From positions 1,547,650 through 1,611,649 of the forward strand of contig NZ_LR594487.1 of NCBI RefSeq assembly GCF_901686465.1: DNA of 64,000 nucleotides, given 5' to 3'. Positions 45,102 through 52,580 of the stretch are shown here, piece by piece; the first letter of the stretch is position 1; each line of letters opens with the position of its first letter. Under the pieces are notes generated by a model that saw only the letters and a list, made by a program, of their open reading frames with translations, made no database searches and had not been told where the DNA came from. Source of the stretch: Halorubrum sp. DM2. GTDB lineage: Archaea; Halobacteriota; Halobacteria; Halobacteriales; Haloferacaceae. The position numbers and the translations under genes are program-made.

Positions 45102-45953
45102 ATGGCACTCGCAGCGCCCGACCTCTCGGGTTCGACGGCGTTCATCACGGGGACGACTCGCGGCATCGGAAAGCAGATCGCGCTCGCGCTCGCCGACCAC
45201 GGCTGTGACGTCGTCTCGACGGGGAAGACGACCGACGAGGACGACACCGAGCTGGAGGGGTCGATCGAGCAGACGGCCCGCGAGGTGCGCGAGCGCGGGG
45301 CCGAGGCGCTCGCGTGCGAACTCGACCTCCGCGACGAGGACCGCGTGGAGGCGGTCGTCGAGGAGGCGATCGATCACTTCGGAGAGATCGACATCGTGAT
45401 CAACAACGCGAGCGCCATCCAGCTGGCGAACGTCGCCGACCTGCCGGCCGACCGGTTCGACCTGCTGACCGACGTGAACGTCCGCGGCAGCCACCTCGTC
45501 GCGCACGCGTTCGCGGACCACCTCGCGGAGCGCGACGGGGCGTGGCTCCTGTCGAACTCGCCGCCGGTCGTGACCGACCGCTCGCCGGGGAAAGCGCCGT
45601 ACGCGTGGTCGAAGCTCGGGATGTCGTTCATCACGCTCTCGCTCGCCGAGGAGCTGGGTAGCGACGACGTCGGCTGTAACACGTTCTGGCCCGTGACGAC
45701 CATCGACACCCGCGCGACCCGCTACTTCGGACTCGGGACCGAGGACGACTGGCGCACTCCAGAGATCGTCTCCGACGCGGTGCTGGAGATCCTCGCGCGC
45801 GACCCGGCGGAGTGTACGGGCAACAGCTTCTACGACGAGGAGCTGCTCCGCGAGGCGGGCGTGGCCGACTTCGCTGCGTACAACCTCACCGACGGCGACC
45901 CGGCACCGATGTCGGCGCGCATGTTCGACACCGAGTTCGAACGCGAGGCGTGA
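45102..45953 (+). CDS. Short-chain dehydrogenase/reductase (HSDL2-like)
   Basis: The 283-residue protein begins with the NAD(P)-binding motif STAFITGTTRGIGKQIALAL, then NNAS (in IVINNASAIQL), and the catalytic Ser...Tyr-xxx-Lys as NSPPVV...YAWSKLG. The long segment after strand 2 (KTTDEDDTELEGSIEQTAREV) and the FWPVTTIDTRATRYF region resemble the hydroxysteroid dehydrogenase-like 2 subgroup. The physiological substrate is not known. Confidence 0.92.
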   Translation: MALAAPDLSGSTAFITGTTRGIGKQIALALADHGCDVVSTGKTTDEDDTELEGSIEQTAREVRERGAEALACELDLRDEDRVEAVVEEAIDHFGEIDIVINNASAIQLANVADLPADRFDLLTDVNVRGSHLVAHAFADHLAERDGAWLLSNSPPVVTDRSPGKAPYAWSKLGMSFITLSLAEELGSDDVGCNTFWPVTTIDTRATRYFGLGTEDDWRTPEIVSDAVLEILARDPAECTGNSFYDEELLREAGVADFAAYNLTDGDPAPMSARMFDTEFEREA

Positions 45954-46023
45954 GCGTCTCCGTCGAGGTGCGGCCTCGACGCGGTCGGACAGGACTGATA
46001 CGGCCGCACGACCTTCGGGACGT

Positions 46024-46311
46024 ATGGCGACGACGTGCGCGCTCTGTCGTCGTGTCGTTCCGGACGGGCGAATCGACGACCCGCAGGTCGTCCAAGAACA
46101 CCATCTCCGGCCGGAAGAGCGGGCGACCAGCCCTACGGTAATGCTCTGTCGGCCGTGTCACGACCAGGTCCACGCGCTATTCACCAACGCCGAGCTGCGG
46201 GAGACGTACGACACCGTCGAGGCGCTCCGGGGATACCTCGATTGGATCCGCGGAACGGAGAAGCTCGACATCGACGTCACGACGAGCGACCGCGTTCGGG
46301 ACCGACGCTGA
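46024..46311 (+). CDS. HNH-type zinc-binding protein
   Basis: The 95-residue protein has CALCRR at the start, QEHHLRPEE in the middle and MLCRPCHDQVHALF, giving the CxxC...HH...CxxCHxxxH pattern of compact HNH nucleases. The paired histidines in QEHH and the final histidine are the catalytic and metal positions. Haloarchaea carry this as a small stand-alone protein, with no proven nuclease activity. It is followed by two other small genes in the same direction. Confidence 0.82.
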   Translation: MATTCALCRRVVPDGRIDDPQVVQEHHLRPEERATSPTVMLCRPCHDQVHALFTNAELRETYDTVEALRGYLDWIRGTEKLDIDVTTSDRVRDRR

Positions 46312-46422
46312 ATCGGTCGGACGGCCGGGAGCGTCGCGGGCGTCGCGGGCGTCGCGGTTCACGGCGGCGGCGGACCGTCGGGCGAAACGCACTTGATCGC
46401 GCGTCCCGTGGATCGCGTACGA

Positions 46423-46797
46423 ATGCCTTCTCGCAGCGCGGAGCTGGTGATCGAGACGTGGCAGGTCCGCGAGCGTTCCCTCCCCCGCGTGCCGCCGGAC
46501 GGGTGGGAGACGATCGACCGGCTCCGCGAGGCGGTGTGTCTCGCGGTGGCGTGTGCGGTCGAGGGCGTCGAGGACATCGAGCCGTTCGAGGGGCCGGCCG
46601 CGGAACGCGAGCGGTTCGAAGCGACGGTGACCGCGGACTCGATCGGCCACGAACACGTCCGGATCGCGAGCCCGACTTCGGCGGGATCGTCGACGGACGA
46701 CGGGGCTGATCCGTCGGAGCTCTCGGACGCGCGCGGGGAGGGCTTCGACGAGACGACCGAGCAGTTCGACCTCGACGACGCCCTCGACCGGTTGTAG
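46423..46797 (+). CDS. Conserved haloarchaeal protein of unknown function
   Basis: The 124-residue protein starts at ATG 46423. A basic, beta-strand-like opening (AELVIETWQVRERSLPRVPPDGWETIDR) is followed by a helix (LREAVCLAVACAVEGVEDI) and a 50-residue acidic tail. No motif is recognised. It is 45 bp upstream of a zinc-binding protein gene and may be co-transcribed with it. Confidence 0.65.
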   Translation: MPSRSAELVIETWQVRERSLPRVPPDGWETIDRLREAVCLAVACAVEGVEDIEPFEGPAAERERFEATVTADSIGHEHVRIASPTSAGSSTDDGADPSELSDARGEGFDETTEQFDLDDALDRL

Positions 46798-46842
46798 GCA
46801 CCGGCCTCGTCGCCGCGTCGAACCGCGGAGGGCGGCGTTCAA

Positions 46843-47208
46843 ATGGCCGCAGAGCGAAGCGGACGCGTGACGGACGATTCGGCTCCCGACGACAGACCGG
46901 AGGTACCGACCGTCTCGTGTGCTCGCTGTGACCGCGAGTGGGACCTCGACCGCGAGCTCGACGAGATTCCGCCGGGCGGCCACGCGATAGAGCAGTTCGC
47001 GCTCGACCACGAGCGCCACACCGGCCACTACCCGGACGACGTGACGCCGTGGACCGTCCGGTGTCGACGCTGCCCCGACGGCGAGCGGTTCCTCTCGGAG
47101 CGGCCCGCGCGACGCTGGGCGGAGACGCACGCGCGACACACGCGCCACACCGTCGATATCGAAGCGCCGACCGGCGACGACGGCGTCGTCACCGCGTCCG
47201 ACGAGTGA
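46843..47208 (+). CDS. Small zinc-binding protein
   Basis: The 121-residue protein has two CxxC pairs (SCARCDREWDL and RCRRCPDGERF) and histidine clusters (DHERHTGHY, THARHTRHTV), which suggest two zinc sites. The duplicated pattern C-x2-C...H-x2-H is reminiscent of double zinc fingers that bind nucleic acid. The first eight residues may be spurious; GTG at codon 9 (VTDDSAPDD) is an alternative start. Its function is unknown. Confidence 0.7.
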   Translation: MAAERSGRVTDDSAPDDRPEVPTVSCARCDREWDLDRELDEIPPGGHAIEQFALDHERHTGHYPDDVTPWTVRCRRCPDGERFLSERPARRWAETHARHTRHTVDIEAPTGDDGVVTASDE

Positions 47209-47288
47209 CCGCGGGAGGCGTCCGGATCGGCGTCGAATCCGAGACGGGACGGGAGGGTGGGGTGACGGGCGTCGGTCCGATTTTCCCC

Positions 47289-47320
47289 GTTGATATCCGC
47301 GGCAGTAAGTTCATAAAGGG
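47289..47320 (+). promoter_or_regulatory. Promoter of the first pilin gene
   Basis: CGTTGATATCCGCGGCAGTA followed by AGTTCATAAAGG contains a TATA-like box (TTCATAAAGG). The same arrangement, GTTGATATTCACGCCAGTAA then GTACATAAGG, precedes the second pilin gene at 48060-48090. Conservation upstream of the TATA box (GTTGATAT) suggests a shared activator site. Confidence 0.65.
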
Positions 47321-47340
47321 AATCGTCCTCTCCACGAGCA

Positions 47341-47438
47341 ACCAGCAACCGATCTGAACGGGTGCGAGGTTGTCTTCGGCGTCGACGATGCCGGCCGGGT
47401 ATCTCGACATCCCGCTCCTTGGACGCTGGGTTCAAATT
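47341..47438 (+). promoter_or_regulatory. Conserved 5' leader of pilin gene 1
   Basis: From the expected transcription start (ACCAGCAACCGATC, 24 nt after the TATA box) to the ATG there are about 98 nt, unusually long for a haloarchaeal mRNA. Both ends are conserved with the leader of pilin 2 (48112-48212): ACCAGCAACCGATC at the start and GCTGGGTTCAAA-TATGAAACC around the ATG. The middle differs. A regulatory untranslated region is plausible. Confidence 0.5.
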
Positions 47439-47888
47439 ATGAAACCAAGCAACCAGTCGAACGCGGACGACAGGGCAGTGAGTCCCGTTATCGGCGTCAT
47501 CCTCATGGTCGCGATCACCGTCATTCTGGCGGCCGTTATCGGGACGTTCGTGCTCGGACTCGGCGATCAGTTAGGCGACACCGCGCCGCAGGCGAGTTTC
47601 ACCGTGGACGAAGTGACAGTGAACGAGACATCCAACGAGGTAAACGTCAGCATCACGAAGACGGGCGGTCAGGACTTGGATCCGAACCAGATCACGGTTT
47701 CCATTGACGGCACCAGAAGCGGAACCGTCGCAGAGGGGTCCGATGTAACAGACACGTGGCAGAGCGGGACCACAGCGGTCGTGGGACCGATCGGCGAAGG
47801 CTACGAGAGCGATGACACGGTGGAAGTCAGGCTCATCCACGATCCCAGCGGGAACGCGATATTCGAGGATACGGCAACGGTCAGCTGA
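47439..47888 (+). CDS. Type IV pilin-like protein 1
   Basis: ATG 47439 gives a 149-residue protein. The N-terminus is a class III signal peptide: a short charged leader (MKPSNQSNADDR) followed by AVSPVIGVILMVAITVILAA, the haloarchaeal archaeal-type pilin H-domain (Pilin_N), with prepilin peptidase cleavage expected after the DDR segment. The mature part has about 100 residues of beta-rich sequence (VNVSITKTGGQDL, VEVRLIHDPSGNAIF) typical of adhesion pilins. It is a close tandem paralogue of the gene at 48213, sharing about the first 40 residues nearly unchanged. An upstream ATG in the same frame is ignored because the leader is conserved as untranslated sequence. Confidence 0.92.
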   Translation: MKPSNQSNADDRAVSPVIGVILMVAITVILAAVIGTFVLGLGDQLGDTAPQASFTVDEVTVNETSNEVNVSITKTGGQDLDPNQITVSIDGTRSGTVAEGSDVTDTWQSGTTAVVGPIGEGYESDDTVEVRLIHDPSGNAIFEDTATVS

Positions 47889-48212
47889 AGCCCCAAAGTA
47901 GCGTTCAACCGTTCTTTTCGAATTTTTGAATGTGGGTCGACAGCGTTACCGACCCGTCTACTTCGACACACACAATTAATGTTCATGGGAAGGAAAAAGC
48001 CGTAGATACCGTAGATCAGAAGATAAACTAACTATTTTAGTCCTATAGCCAAGTTTCTCCGTTGATATTCACGCCAGTAAGTACATAAGGTAGTCCGGCG
48101 TATACAGTAGTAACCAGCAACCGATCCGAACGGACTCGGGTCGACTCCGGCGTCGATAGCGGCGCCCGAGTCGTCCGGGGTCTCGTTCGGCGGTGGCCGC
48201 TGGGTTCAAACT
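47889..48212. other. Interval between the two pilin genes
   Basis: No gene is recognisable. The first 170 bp are AT-richer than the genome and hold TTTTTGAATG-type sequence that could end transcription. Positions 48060-48090 carry the promoter of pilin 2 and 48112-48212 its 100-nt leader, both similar to those of pilin 1. Confidence 0.7.
48060..48090 (+). promoter_or_regulatory. Promoter of the second pilin gene
   Basis: GTTGATATTCACGCCAGTAA followed by GTACATAAGG matches the promoter of pilin 1 at about 23 of 30 positions. The TATA-like box GTACATAAGG is 25 bp before ACCAGCAACCGATC. Confidence 0.65.
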
Positions 48213-48626
48213 ATGAAACCAAGCAACCAATCCAACGCAGAAGACAGGGCAGTGAGTCCCGTCATCGGCGTTATCCTCATGGTCGCGATTACCGTCATCC
48301 TGGCGGCCGTTATCGGGACGTTCGTTCTCGGACTCGGCGATCAGTTAGGTGACACCGCGCCGCAGGCGAGCTTCACAATCGACGGGAACAACACAGAGTA
48401 CATCAATATAACCAAGACTGGCGGTCAGTCGATTAATGGAGACGATCTCGCGCTGTCCGTAGACGGTGAGAGGGTCAATGAATCCATTGGCGGTAACCCT
48501 TGGCAGACCGGACAACAAAAGCAGATCACTGGGACCGGCGACTGGCCCGATGGCGAAGCAGTAGTTCGGATCATCCACGATCCGAGTGGGAACGCGATCT
48601 TCGAGCAGACCTACGACTTCAGCTAA
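48213..48626 (+). CDS. Type IV pilin-like protein 2
   Basis: The 137-residue protein repeats the class III signal and helix of pilin 1 almost exactly (MKPSNQSNAEDR, then AVSPVIGVILMVAITVILAA), through LGLGDQLGDTAPQASFT. The exposed domain differs (NNTEYINITKTGGQSINGDD and VVRIIHDPSGNAIFEQTY), although it keeps the ITKTGGQ and IHDPSGNAIFE motifs. Conserved anchor plus diverged head domain is the normal pattern among haloarchaeal pilins. It probably arose by tandem duplication including promoter and leader. Confidence 0.92.
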   Translation: MKPSNQSNAEDRAVSPVIGVILMVAITVILAAVIGTFVLGLGDQLGDTAPQASFTIDGNNTEYINITKTGGQSINGDDLALSVDGERVNESIGGNPWQTGQQKQITGTGDWPDGEAVVRIIHDPSGNAIFEQTYDFS

Positions 48627-48743
48627 TCGCGTAGCTGATTCATTTTTACTGCGGTTTTCTTTCCTATTCGCGACCAGAACACAAGGAGATAGCTGTTTAG
48701 CCACCGGATTGTCGTTAGATCTGACTCGCTACGAGCTTCGCAG

Positions 48744-49251
48744 ATGTCTCTTCCGACTGAATTAGGTGGCGAGCGCGACAGAGGTTCTGTCGAGAATTAC
48801 TCGACGAGTGAGATCGCCGCATCGATCAACCGCAACCCAAACGAGAATCGCCGTGAGCTACGACCCGGCGATCGTCGGTCGGTACGGGAAGCTCGTCGAG
48901 CTGTGGCCGACCGACCATTACCCGCTGACGCTCAACTACTCGGTCGTGGACGGGCTGAAGTTCGACGCGACGGACCGCGACGGTCGGCCGTGGGACGTGA
49001 AGGGGTCGATGGTCAATGGCGTCCGGCCGACGTTCAAGTTCTGGGAGGACCAGCACGAGGTTCTCAGTGATTCTAACGGCGGATATGCGCTTGTGTGGTA
49101 TCAAGCAGAGGGACGAAAGATTACGGTAGTGTCGTCACGCACGGTTCTTGCTCGGGATCTGGATATCTCTAACTGGACAAATCCCGGTGAAACGCATTAT
49201 CGGAGTCACTCGCGGGAGGCGCAGATTCTGGCGAACCAACTTCGACAATAG
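48744..49251 (+). pseudogene. Frameshifted gene for a PD-(D/E)XK-nuclease-like protein
   Basis: Two frames form one plausible protein. ATG 48744 begins MSLPTELGGERDRGSVENYS and continues to INRNPNE; the remainder (IAVSYDPAIVGRYGKLVELW onward to 49251) lies one base further. Dropping one A in AACGAGAATCGCC near 48842 joins them as NPNE-IAVSYDP. The joined protein would have about 168 residues. FDATDRDGRPWDVKGSM has the spacing of a PD-(D/E)XK nuclease core (D, then DxK), so a nuclease-like fold is possible but unproven. It sits in an accessory patch beside another broken gene. Either frame alone could be a pseudogene remnant. Confidence 0.6.
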
Positions 49252-49280
49252 AATCAAGTCAAGAGTTTTCAATAAAATAA

Positions 49281-49813
49281 TTACTCAGTGTTTAACTCAT
49301 CAACACTAGTTGTACTACTCTCTTCTTGTTGGATTATAAGTATCGCAGTAAATATAGAAGTAAGAACAGCGATAGCCAATATTATCGCCGAAATCAAATC
49401 TGCTGTCTGAATTATGAACAACAATATTGAGCAGGAGGATATTATTATTCCAGATGATAAACAGGCAAGAGCACGATCCAGCCAGTCTGCTTTCTTCGAT
49501 ATTCTATTCTCATTTATTTTATTCATTTTGTATTCTTTTGAATATAATGCTCGTGATGCTATTTTAGGTTCAATATCAATTCGGCTAGGATATATTGTGG
49601 CACCATAGATCAAAGTTATAGTAGAATACCCAATTACTGACAGTACAATTGATAATAAAATAAAAATATTCCGCCAGCGATCCCGAGAAACGAGAATACA
49701 TCATTCCCAGAAATTATGGATTGAGTTTGCTCAACCAGCAATGAGAGACCAGTTAGTAATACACCAGTAACTATAGTTGAAAATCGTGCGATGTTTATCA
49801 AATTATCATCCAT
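49281..49813 (-). pseudogene. AT-rich gene for a four-helix membrane protein, frameshifted
   Basis: On the minus strand ATG 49813 begins MDDNLINIARFSTIVTGVLL and runs in frame to about 49662 before a stop. The next frame continues with ILLSIVLSVIGYSTITLIYG through two more helices (SCSILLFIIQTADLISAIILAIA) to a stop at 49281. Adding one T to the T5 run (49662-49666) fuses them into a protein of about 177 residues with four or five helices and a short acidic tail. Base composition is far more AT-rich than the genome, indicating recent acquisition. The ATG lies only 8 bp from the IS element, so the true N-terminus may have been cut off. Function is unknown. Confidence 0.55.
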
Positions 49814-49820
49814 CTCCGCG

Positions 49821-50510
49821 GTGTTCAGATAAGGATTGAAAGGTGAGGCGGTGCGTTTTCAAAGTGACTTATGCCCGAAAACGACCGTCTCAGCGGCTGT
49901 TTAGACGAGATCAACTTAGAGTTTGTGGAGCGAGAAGCAACACCGCAGCTGTTGATGAAGCTCAGTATTCAGCTTCACTTGGCTGGATTATCGCTTTCGA
50001 ATACTGTTTCTTTTCTTGAGGTATTCGGTGTTGATCGAGTTCGATCGACCGTTCATAACTGGGTTCACAAAGCCGATCTACAGCCAGAAACTGGTCGGAG
50101 GCCGAATCACGTCGCGGTTGATGAGACTGTGATTCAGCTTGACGATGAACAATATTGGCTGTACGCTGCTGTCGATCCCGAATCAAACGATCTGTTACAT
50201 ACAAAGGTTGAATCGACGAGAAACAATGCTCTCGCAGATCGGTTTTTCGCGGAACTCCGCAAAAAACACGATGTAGATGACGCGATCTTTCTCGTTGATG
50301 GCGCGGCTCCACTTCAGCGAGCCTGTCGCAAACACGACCTCGATTTTAGATACGAACGACACGGAAAGCGGAACAGTGTCGAACGTGTCTTTCGTGAGGT
50401 AAAACGCAGAACTACTAGTTTCTCAAACTGTTTTAGCAACGCCGAAGCAGAAACAGCAAACGAGTGGATCAGATCGTTCGCTTTCGCATGGAATCAGCTT
50501 ATCTGAACAC
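49821..50510 (+). mobile_element. Complete IS6-type insertion sequence
   Basis: The element is 690 bp, bounded by perfect 13-bp terminal inverted repeats: GTGTTCAGATAAG (49821-49833) and CTTATCTGAACAC (50498-50510). It encodes one intact transposase. The 8 bp outside each end (TCTCCGCG and TACCCCCC) do not match, so there is no target-site duplication. That is expected when IS6 elements form replicon fusions that later resolve or recombine. Confidence 0.92.
49871..50506 (+). CDS. IS6 family DDE transposase
   Basis: The 211-residue transposase has an N-terminal helix-turn-helix-like region (LSLSNTVSFLEVFGVDRVRS) and a DDE domain: first D in VAVDETVIQLDDEQYWLYAAVD (in part), second in IFLVDGAAPLQ, and E in GKRNSVERVFREVKRRT. 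The IS6 spacing between these residues is kept and the frame is intact, so the element could be active. It ends four bases before the right terminal repeat boundary. Confidence 0.94.
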   Translation: MPENDRLSGCLDEINLEFVEREATPQLLMKLSIQLHLAGLSLSNTVSFLEVFGVDRVRSTVHNWVHKADLQPETGRRPNHVAVDETVIQLDDEQYWLYAAVDPESNDLLHTKVESTRNNALADRFFAELRKKHDVDDAIFLVDGAAPLQRACRKHDLDFRYERHGKRNSVERVFREVKRRTTSFSNCFSNAEAETANEWIRSFAFAWNQLI

Positions 50511-50560
50511 TACCCCCCGTTCCCCGCAATCCCCTTAAGAGCCGCCCGCGACGGACACGT

Positions 50561-51157
50561 ATGAGCGAGCACGACCGGACCGCGGCGGTCACCCGCGAGA
50601 CCGCGGAGACGACGATCGAGTTGACGCTCGCGGTCGACGGCGACGGCGACAGCGAGGTCGACACGGGGATCGGCTTCTACGACCACATGTTGGAGTCGTT
50701 CGCGAAACACGGCCTGTTCGACCTGACCGTGCGGTGTGACGGCGATCTGGAGATCGACGACCACCACACCGTCGAGGACGTGGCGATCTGCCTCGGTGAG
50801 GCGTTCGACGAGGCGCTCGGCGACAAGCGTGCAATTCGGCGGTACGCCGATCGACGGGTCCCCCTCGACGAGGCGGTCGCGAGCGTCGTCGTCGACGTGG
50901 CGGGACGCCCCTACTACGAGTTCTCCGGCGAGTTCTCACAGGAGTCGGTCGGCGAGTTCACGAGCGTCATGGCGGATCACTTCGCGCTCTCCGTCGCCCA
51001 CAACGCCGGGCTGACGCTCCACGCCGCGGTCGAGCGCGGCGACAACGCCCACCACGAGGTCGAGGCGCTGTTCAAGGCGCTGGCGCGCGCGCTCGACGAC
51101 GCGACCCGAATCGACGAGCGTCGCAGCGACACGCCCAGCACGAAGGGCGAACTGTAG
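50561..51157 (+). CDS. hisB: Imidazoleglycerol-phosphate dehydratase
   Basis: The 198-residue protein dehydrates imidazoleglycerol phosphate in histidine synthesis. Characteristic motifs are [30 protein letters not shown] (metal ligands), [12 protein letters not shown] and [16 protein letters not shown]. It is the stand-alone archaeal form without the HisB phosphatase domain. No other his genes are nearby. Copy C of the structured element begins 20 bp after its stop codon. Confidence 0.97.
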   Translation: MSEHDRTAAVTRETAETTIELTLAVDGDGDSEVDTGIGFYDHMLESFAKHGLFDLTVRCDGDLEIDDHHTVEDVAICLGEAFDEALGDKRAIRRYADRRVPLDEAVASVVVDVAGRPYYEFSGEFSQESVGEFTSVMADHFALSVAHNAGLTLHAAVERGDNAHHEVEALFKALARALDDATRIDERRSDTPSTKGEL

Positions 51158-51176
51158 AATCGGCCGCCCGACCTCC

Positions 51177-51433
51177 GCGGTGGCGCGTGCCTGCGAGCGG
51201 CCGGAGGCCGCGAGGAGCACGCGCGAGGGAGTCGCTGGCTCCCGGAGCAACGCGGAGGGTGCCAGCGACGAGGCTGGGGAGGCGTGAGGCTGTGCGGTTG
51301 CGGTGCGGGGTGGAAATCGAAGGGGCAGCCGCGAGGACGAAGACGCGCGACGTAAGCACCGCAGCGAGAGAGCAACGCGAGCGAGCGAGGAGCACAGCGA
51401 GCGCATCAAGTCCTCGCGGGTGGGGCTTCGGTG
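51177..51433 (+). ncRNA. Candidate structured RNA, copy C
   Basis: Starts 20 bp after the hisB stop with GCGGTGGCGCGTGCCTGCGAG. It shows an 8-bp stem GCGCGTGC (51183-51190)/GCACGCGC (51217-51224) around hairpin GCGGCC-GGA-GGCCGC (51197-51211), hairpin GTCGCTGGC...GCCAGCGAC (51231-51269), the block GACGAGGCTGGGGAGGCGTG, then CGAAG-GGG-CAGCCGCGAGGAC (51326-51338) pairing with GTCCTCGCGGGTG (51410-51422, one mismatch) and GGGGCTTCGGTGG. The long stem is shorter here than in copies A, B and D, and its interior has no hairpins. No separate promoter is seen; it may be the 3' part of the hisB transcript. Confidence 0.55.
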
Positions 51434-51468
51434 GACGTGTCCGCAGCAGCAACTGCGCCGTATCGAGC

Positions 51469-51532
51469 GGCTGGGGCTTCGGCGGTCTCCGTCACGCTGG
51501 CCGCAACGCAGTTTGCTGCCGAGCATTTATAA
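51469..51532 (+). promoter_or_regulatory. Second 3'-end motif and TATA box before the YkgJ gene
   Basis: GGCTGGGGCTTCGGCGGT (51469-51487) repeats the element's 3' motif about 50 bp downstream of the first. A TTTATAAC box at 51525-51532 follows after a 38-nt spacer and is 25-33 bp upstream of ATG 51558, the normal promoter position for that gene. Confidence 0.55.
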
Positions 51533-51557
51533 CCTCGACAACTGTTCCCACGATCGC

Positions 51558-52445
51558 ATGGACCTCCGCTGTGAGGGGTGCGCCGGCTGCTGTGTCGACT
51601 GGCGACCGCTCGACCCAGTGGCGGCGGGCTCCGACCGTACCGGGCCGCGCCCCCCGCTCGACGACGTCTACGACCTCGCGCCGCTCTCCCGCGACGAGGT
51701 GGCTGGCTTCGTCGACGACGGGCTCGGCGACGCCCTGATCCCCAGACTGTTCGAACCGGCCGAGCGCGACGACAGCGTCCGGATCGACGGCGTCGACCTC
51801 GCCGCGGTCGACGACCGTCCGGTCTTCGTCGTCGGCCTGCGGAAACCCCCCAAGCCGGTCGCGCCGGTCGGCACCGACGAGTCGCGCTGGCTCGACGCCT
51901 GCGTCTTCCTCGACCCGACGACGCTCCAGTGCCGGATCCACGGCGACGAGCGCTACCCCCGAACCTGCGCGACGTACCCCGGACACAACCTCGAACTCGG
52001 CGCGGAAACGGAGTGCGAGCGCGTCGAGGCCGCCGGCGGCGGCGAGCGGCTCCTCGACGACGAACCGCCGAAAGACCTCCCGGCACCCGCGTTCGGGCCG
52101 CAGGCGCTCGGCGCGACCGTGTTCGCGTACCCCGACCCCGACGACCTCGACGGGGTCGTCGCCCGACTCCGCGACGGCGCGGCGACCGCCGACGACCGCG
52201 CCCGCTTCGCCGGTGCCGCGGTCGGCTCCCGCCCCGGATCGCTGTCGGTGGCCCGCGACCGGATGGCCGACGCCCGGGAGCGCGCCCGCGAGGCGGACTC
52301 GTGGGTCGGGAACGCGGTCCGCGAGTGGACCGCGCGGGCCGCCGCCGACGGCGATCCGGTCGACGGGACCGCGGAGTCCCTCGCTGAGCTGGTTCGCGAC
52401 GTGGAAGACGACGCGGGCGCGCCCGGCACGTCGGGATGGGACTGA
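51558..52445 (+). CDS. YkgJ-family cysteine cluster protein
   Basis: ATG 51558 gives 295 residues beginning with LRCEGCAGCCVDW, the CxxCxxCC cluster, and later CVFLDPTTLQCRIHGDERYPRTCATYPGHN (CVFL...CRIH...RPxxC in parts), which completes the metal-binding set of the YkgJ family. These proteins probably bind zinc or an Fe-S cluster and have no settled function. About 120 C-terminal residues (ARDRMADARERAREADSW and onward) extend beyond the usual domain. The frame is open far upstream through the repeated element, but the promoter at 51525 and conserved N-terminus fix this start. Confidence 0.88.
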   Translation: MDLRCEGCAGCCVDWRPLDPVAAGSDRTGPRPPLDDVYDLAPLSRDEVAGFVDDGLGDALIPRLFEPAERDDSVRIDGVDLAAVDDRPVFVVGLRKPPKPVAPVGTDESRWLDACVFLDPTTLQCRIHGDERYPRTCATYPGHNLELGAETECERVEAAGGGERLLDDEPPKDLPAPAFGPQALGATVFAYPDPDDLDGVVARLRDGAATADDRARFAGAAVGSRPGSLSVARDRMADARERAREADSWVGNAVREWTARAAADGDPVDGTAESLAELVRDVEDDAGAPGTSGWD

Positions 52446-52580
52446 CGACGGGATGGGACTGACGGGGCCGCGCCGTCGCCGAACCGGGACGCCCGTCGCC
52501 CCCGCAAATCGCCGTCGACATCGCATGCGTGCGCGCACACGCGCGTGGGGCTTACCCGTGTCCGGACCCTCCGTTACGGT

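Noticed and set aside
51303-51557. N-terminal extension of the YkgJ-type protein
   Set aside because: The extension would translate the repeated structured element; the TATA box at 51525 and conserved cysteine start support ATG 51558.
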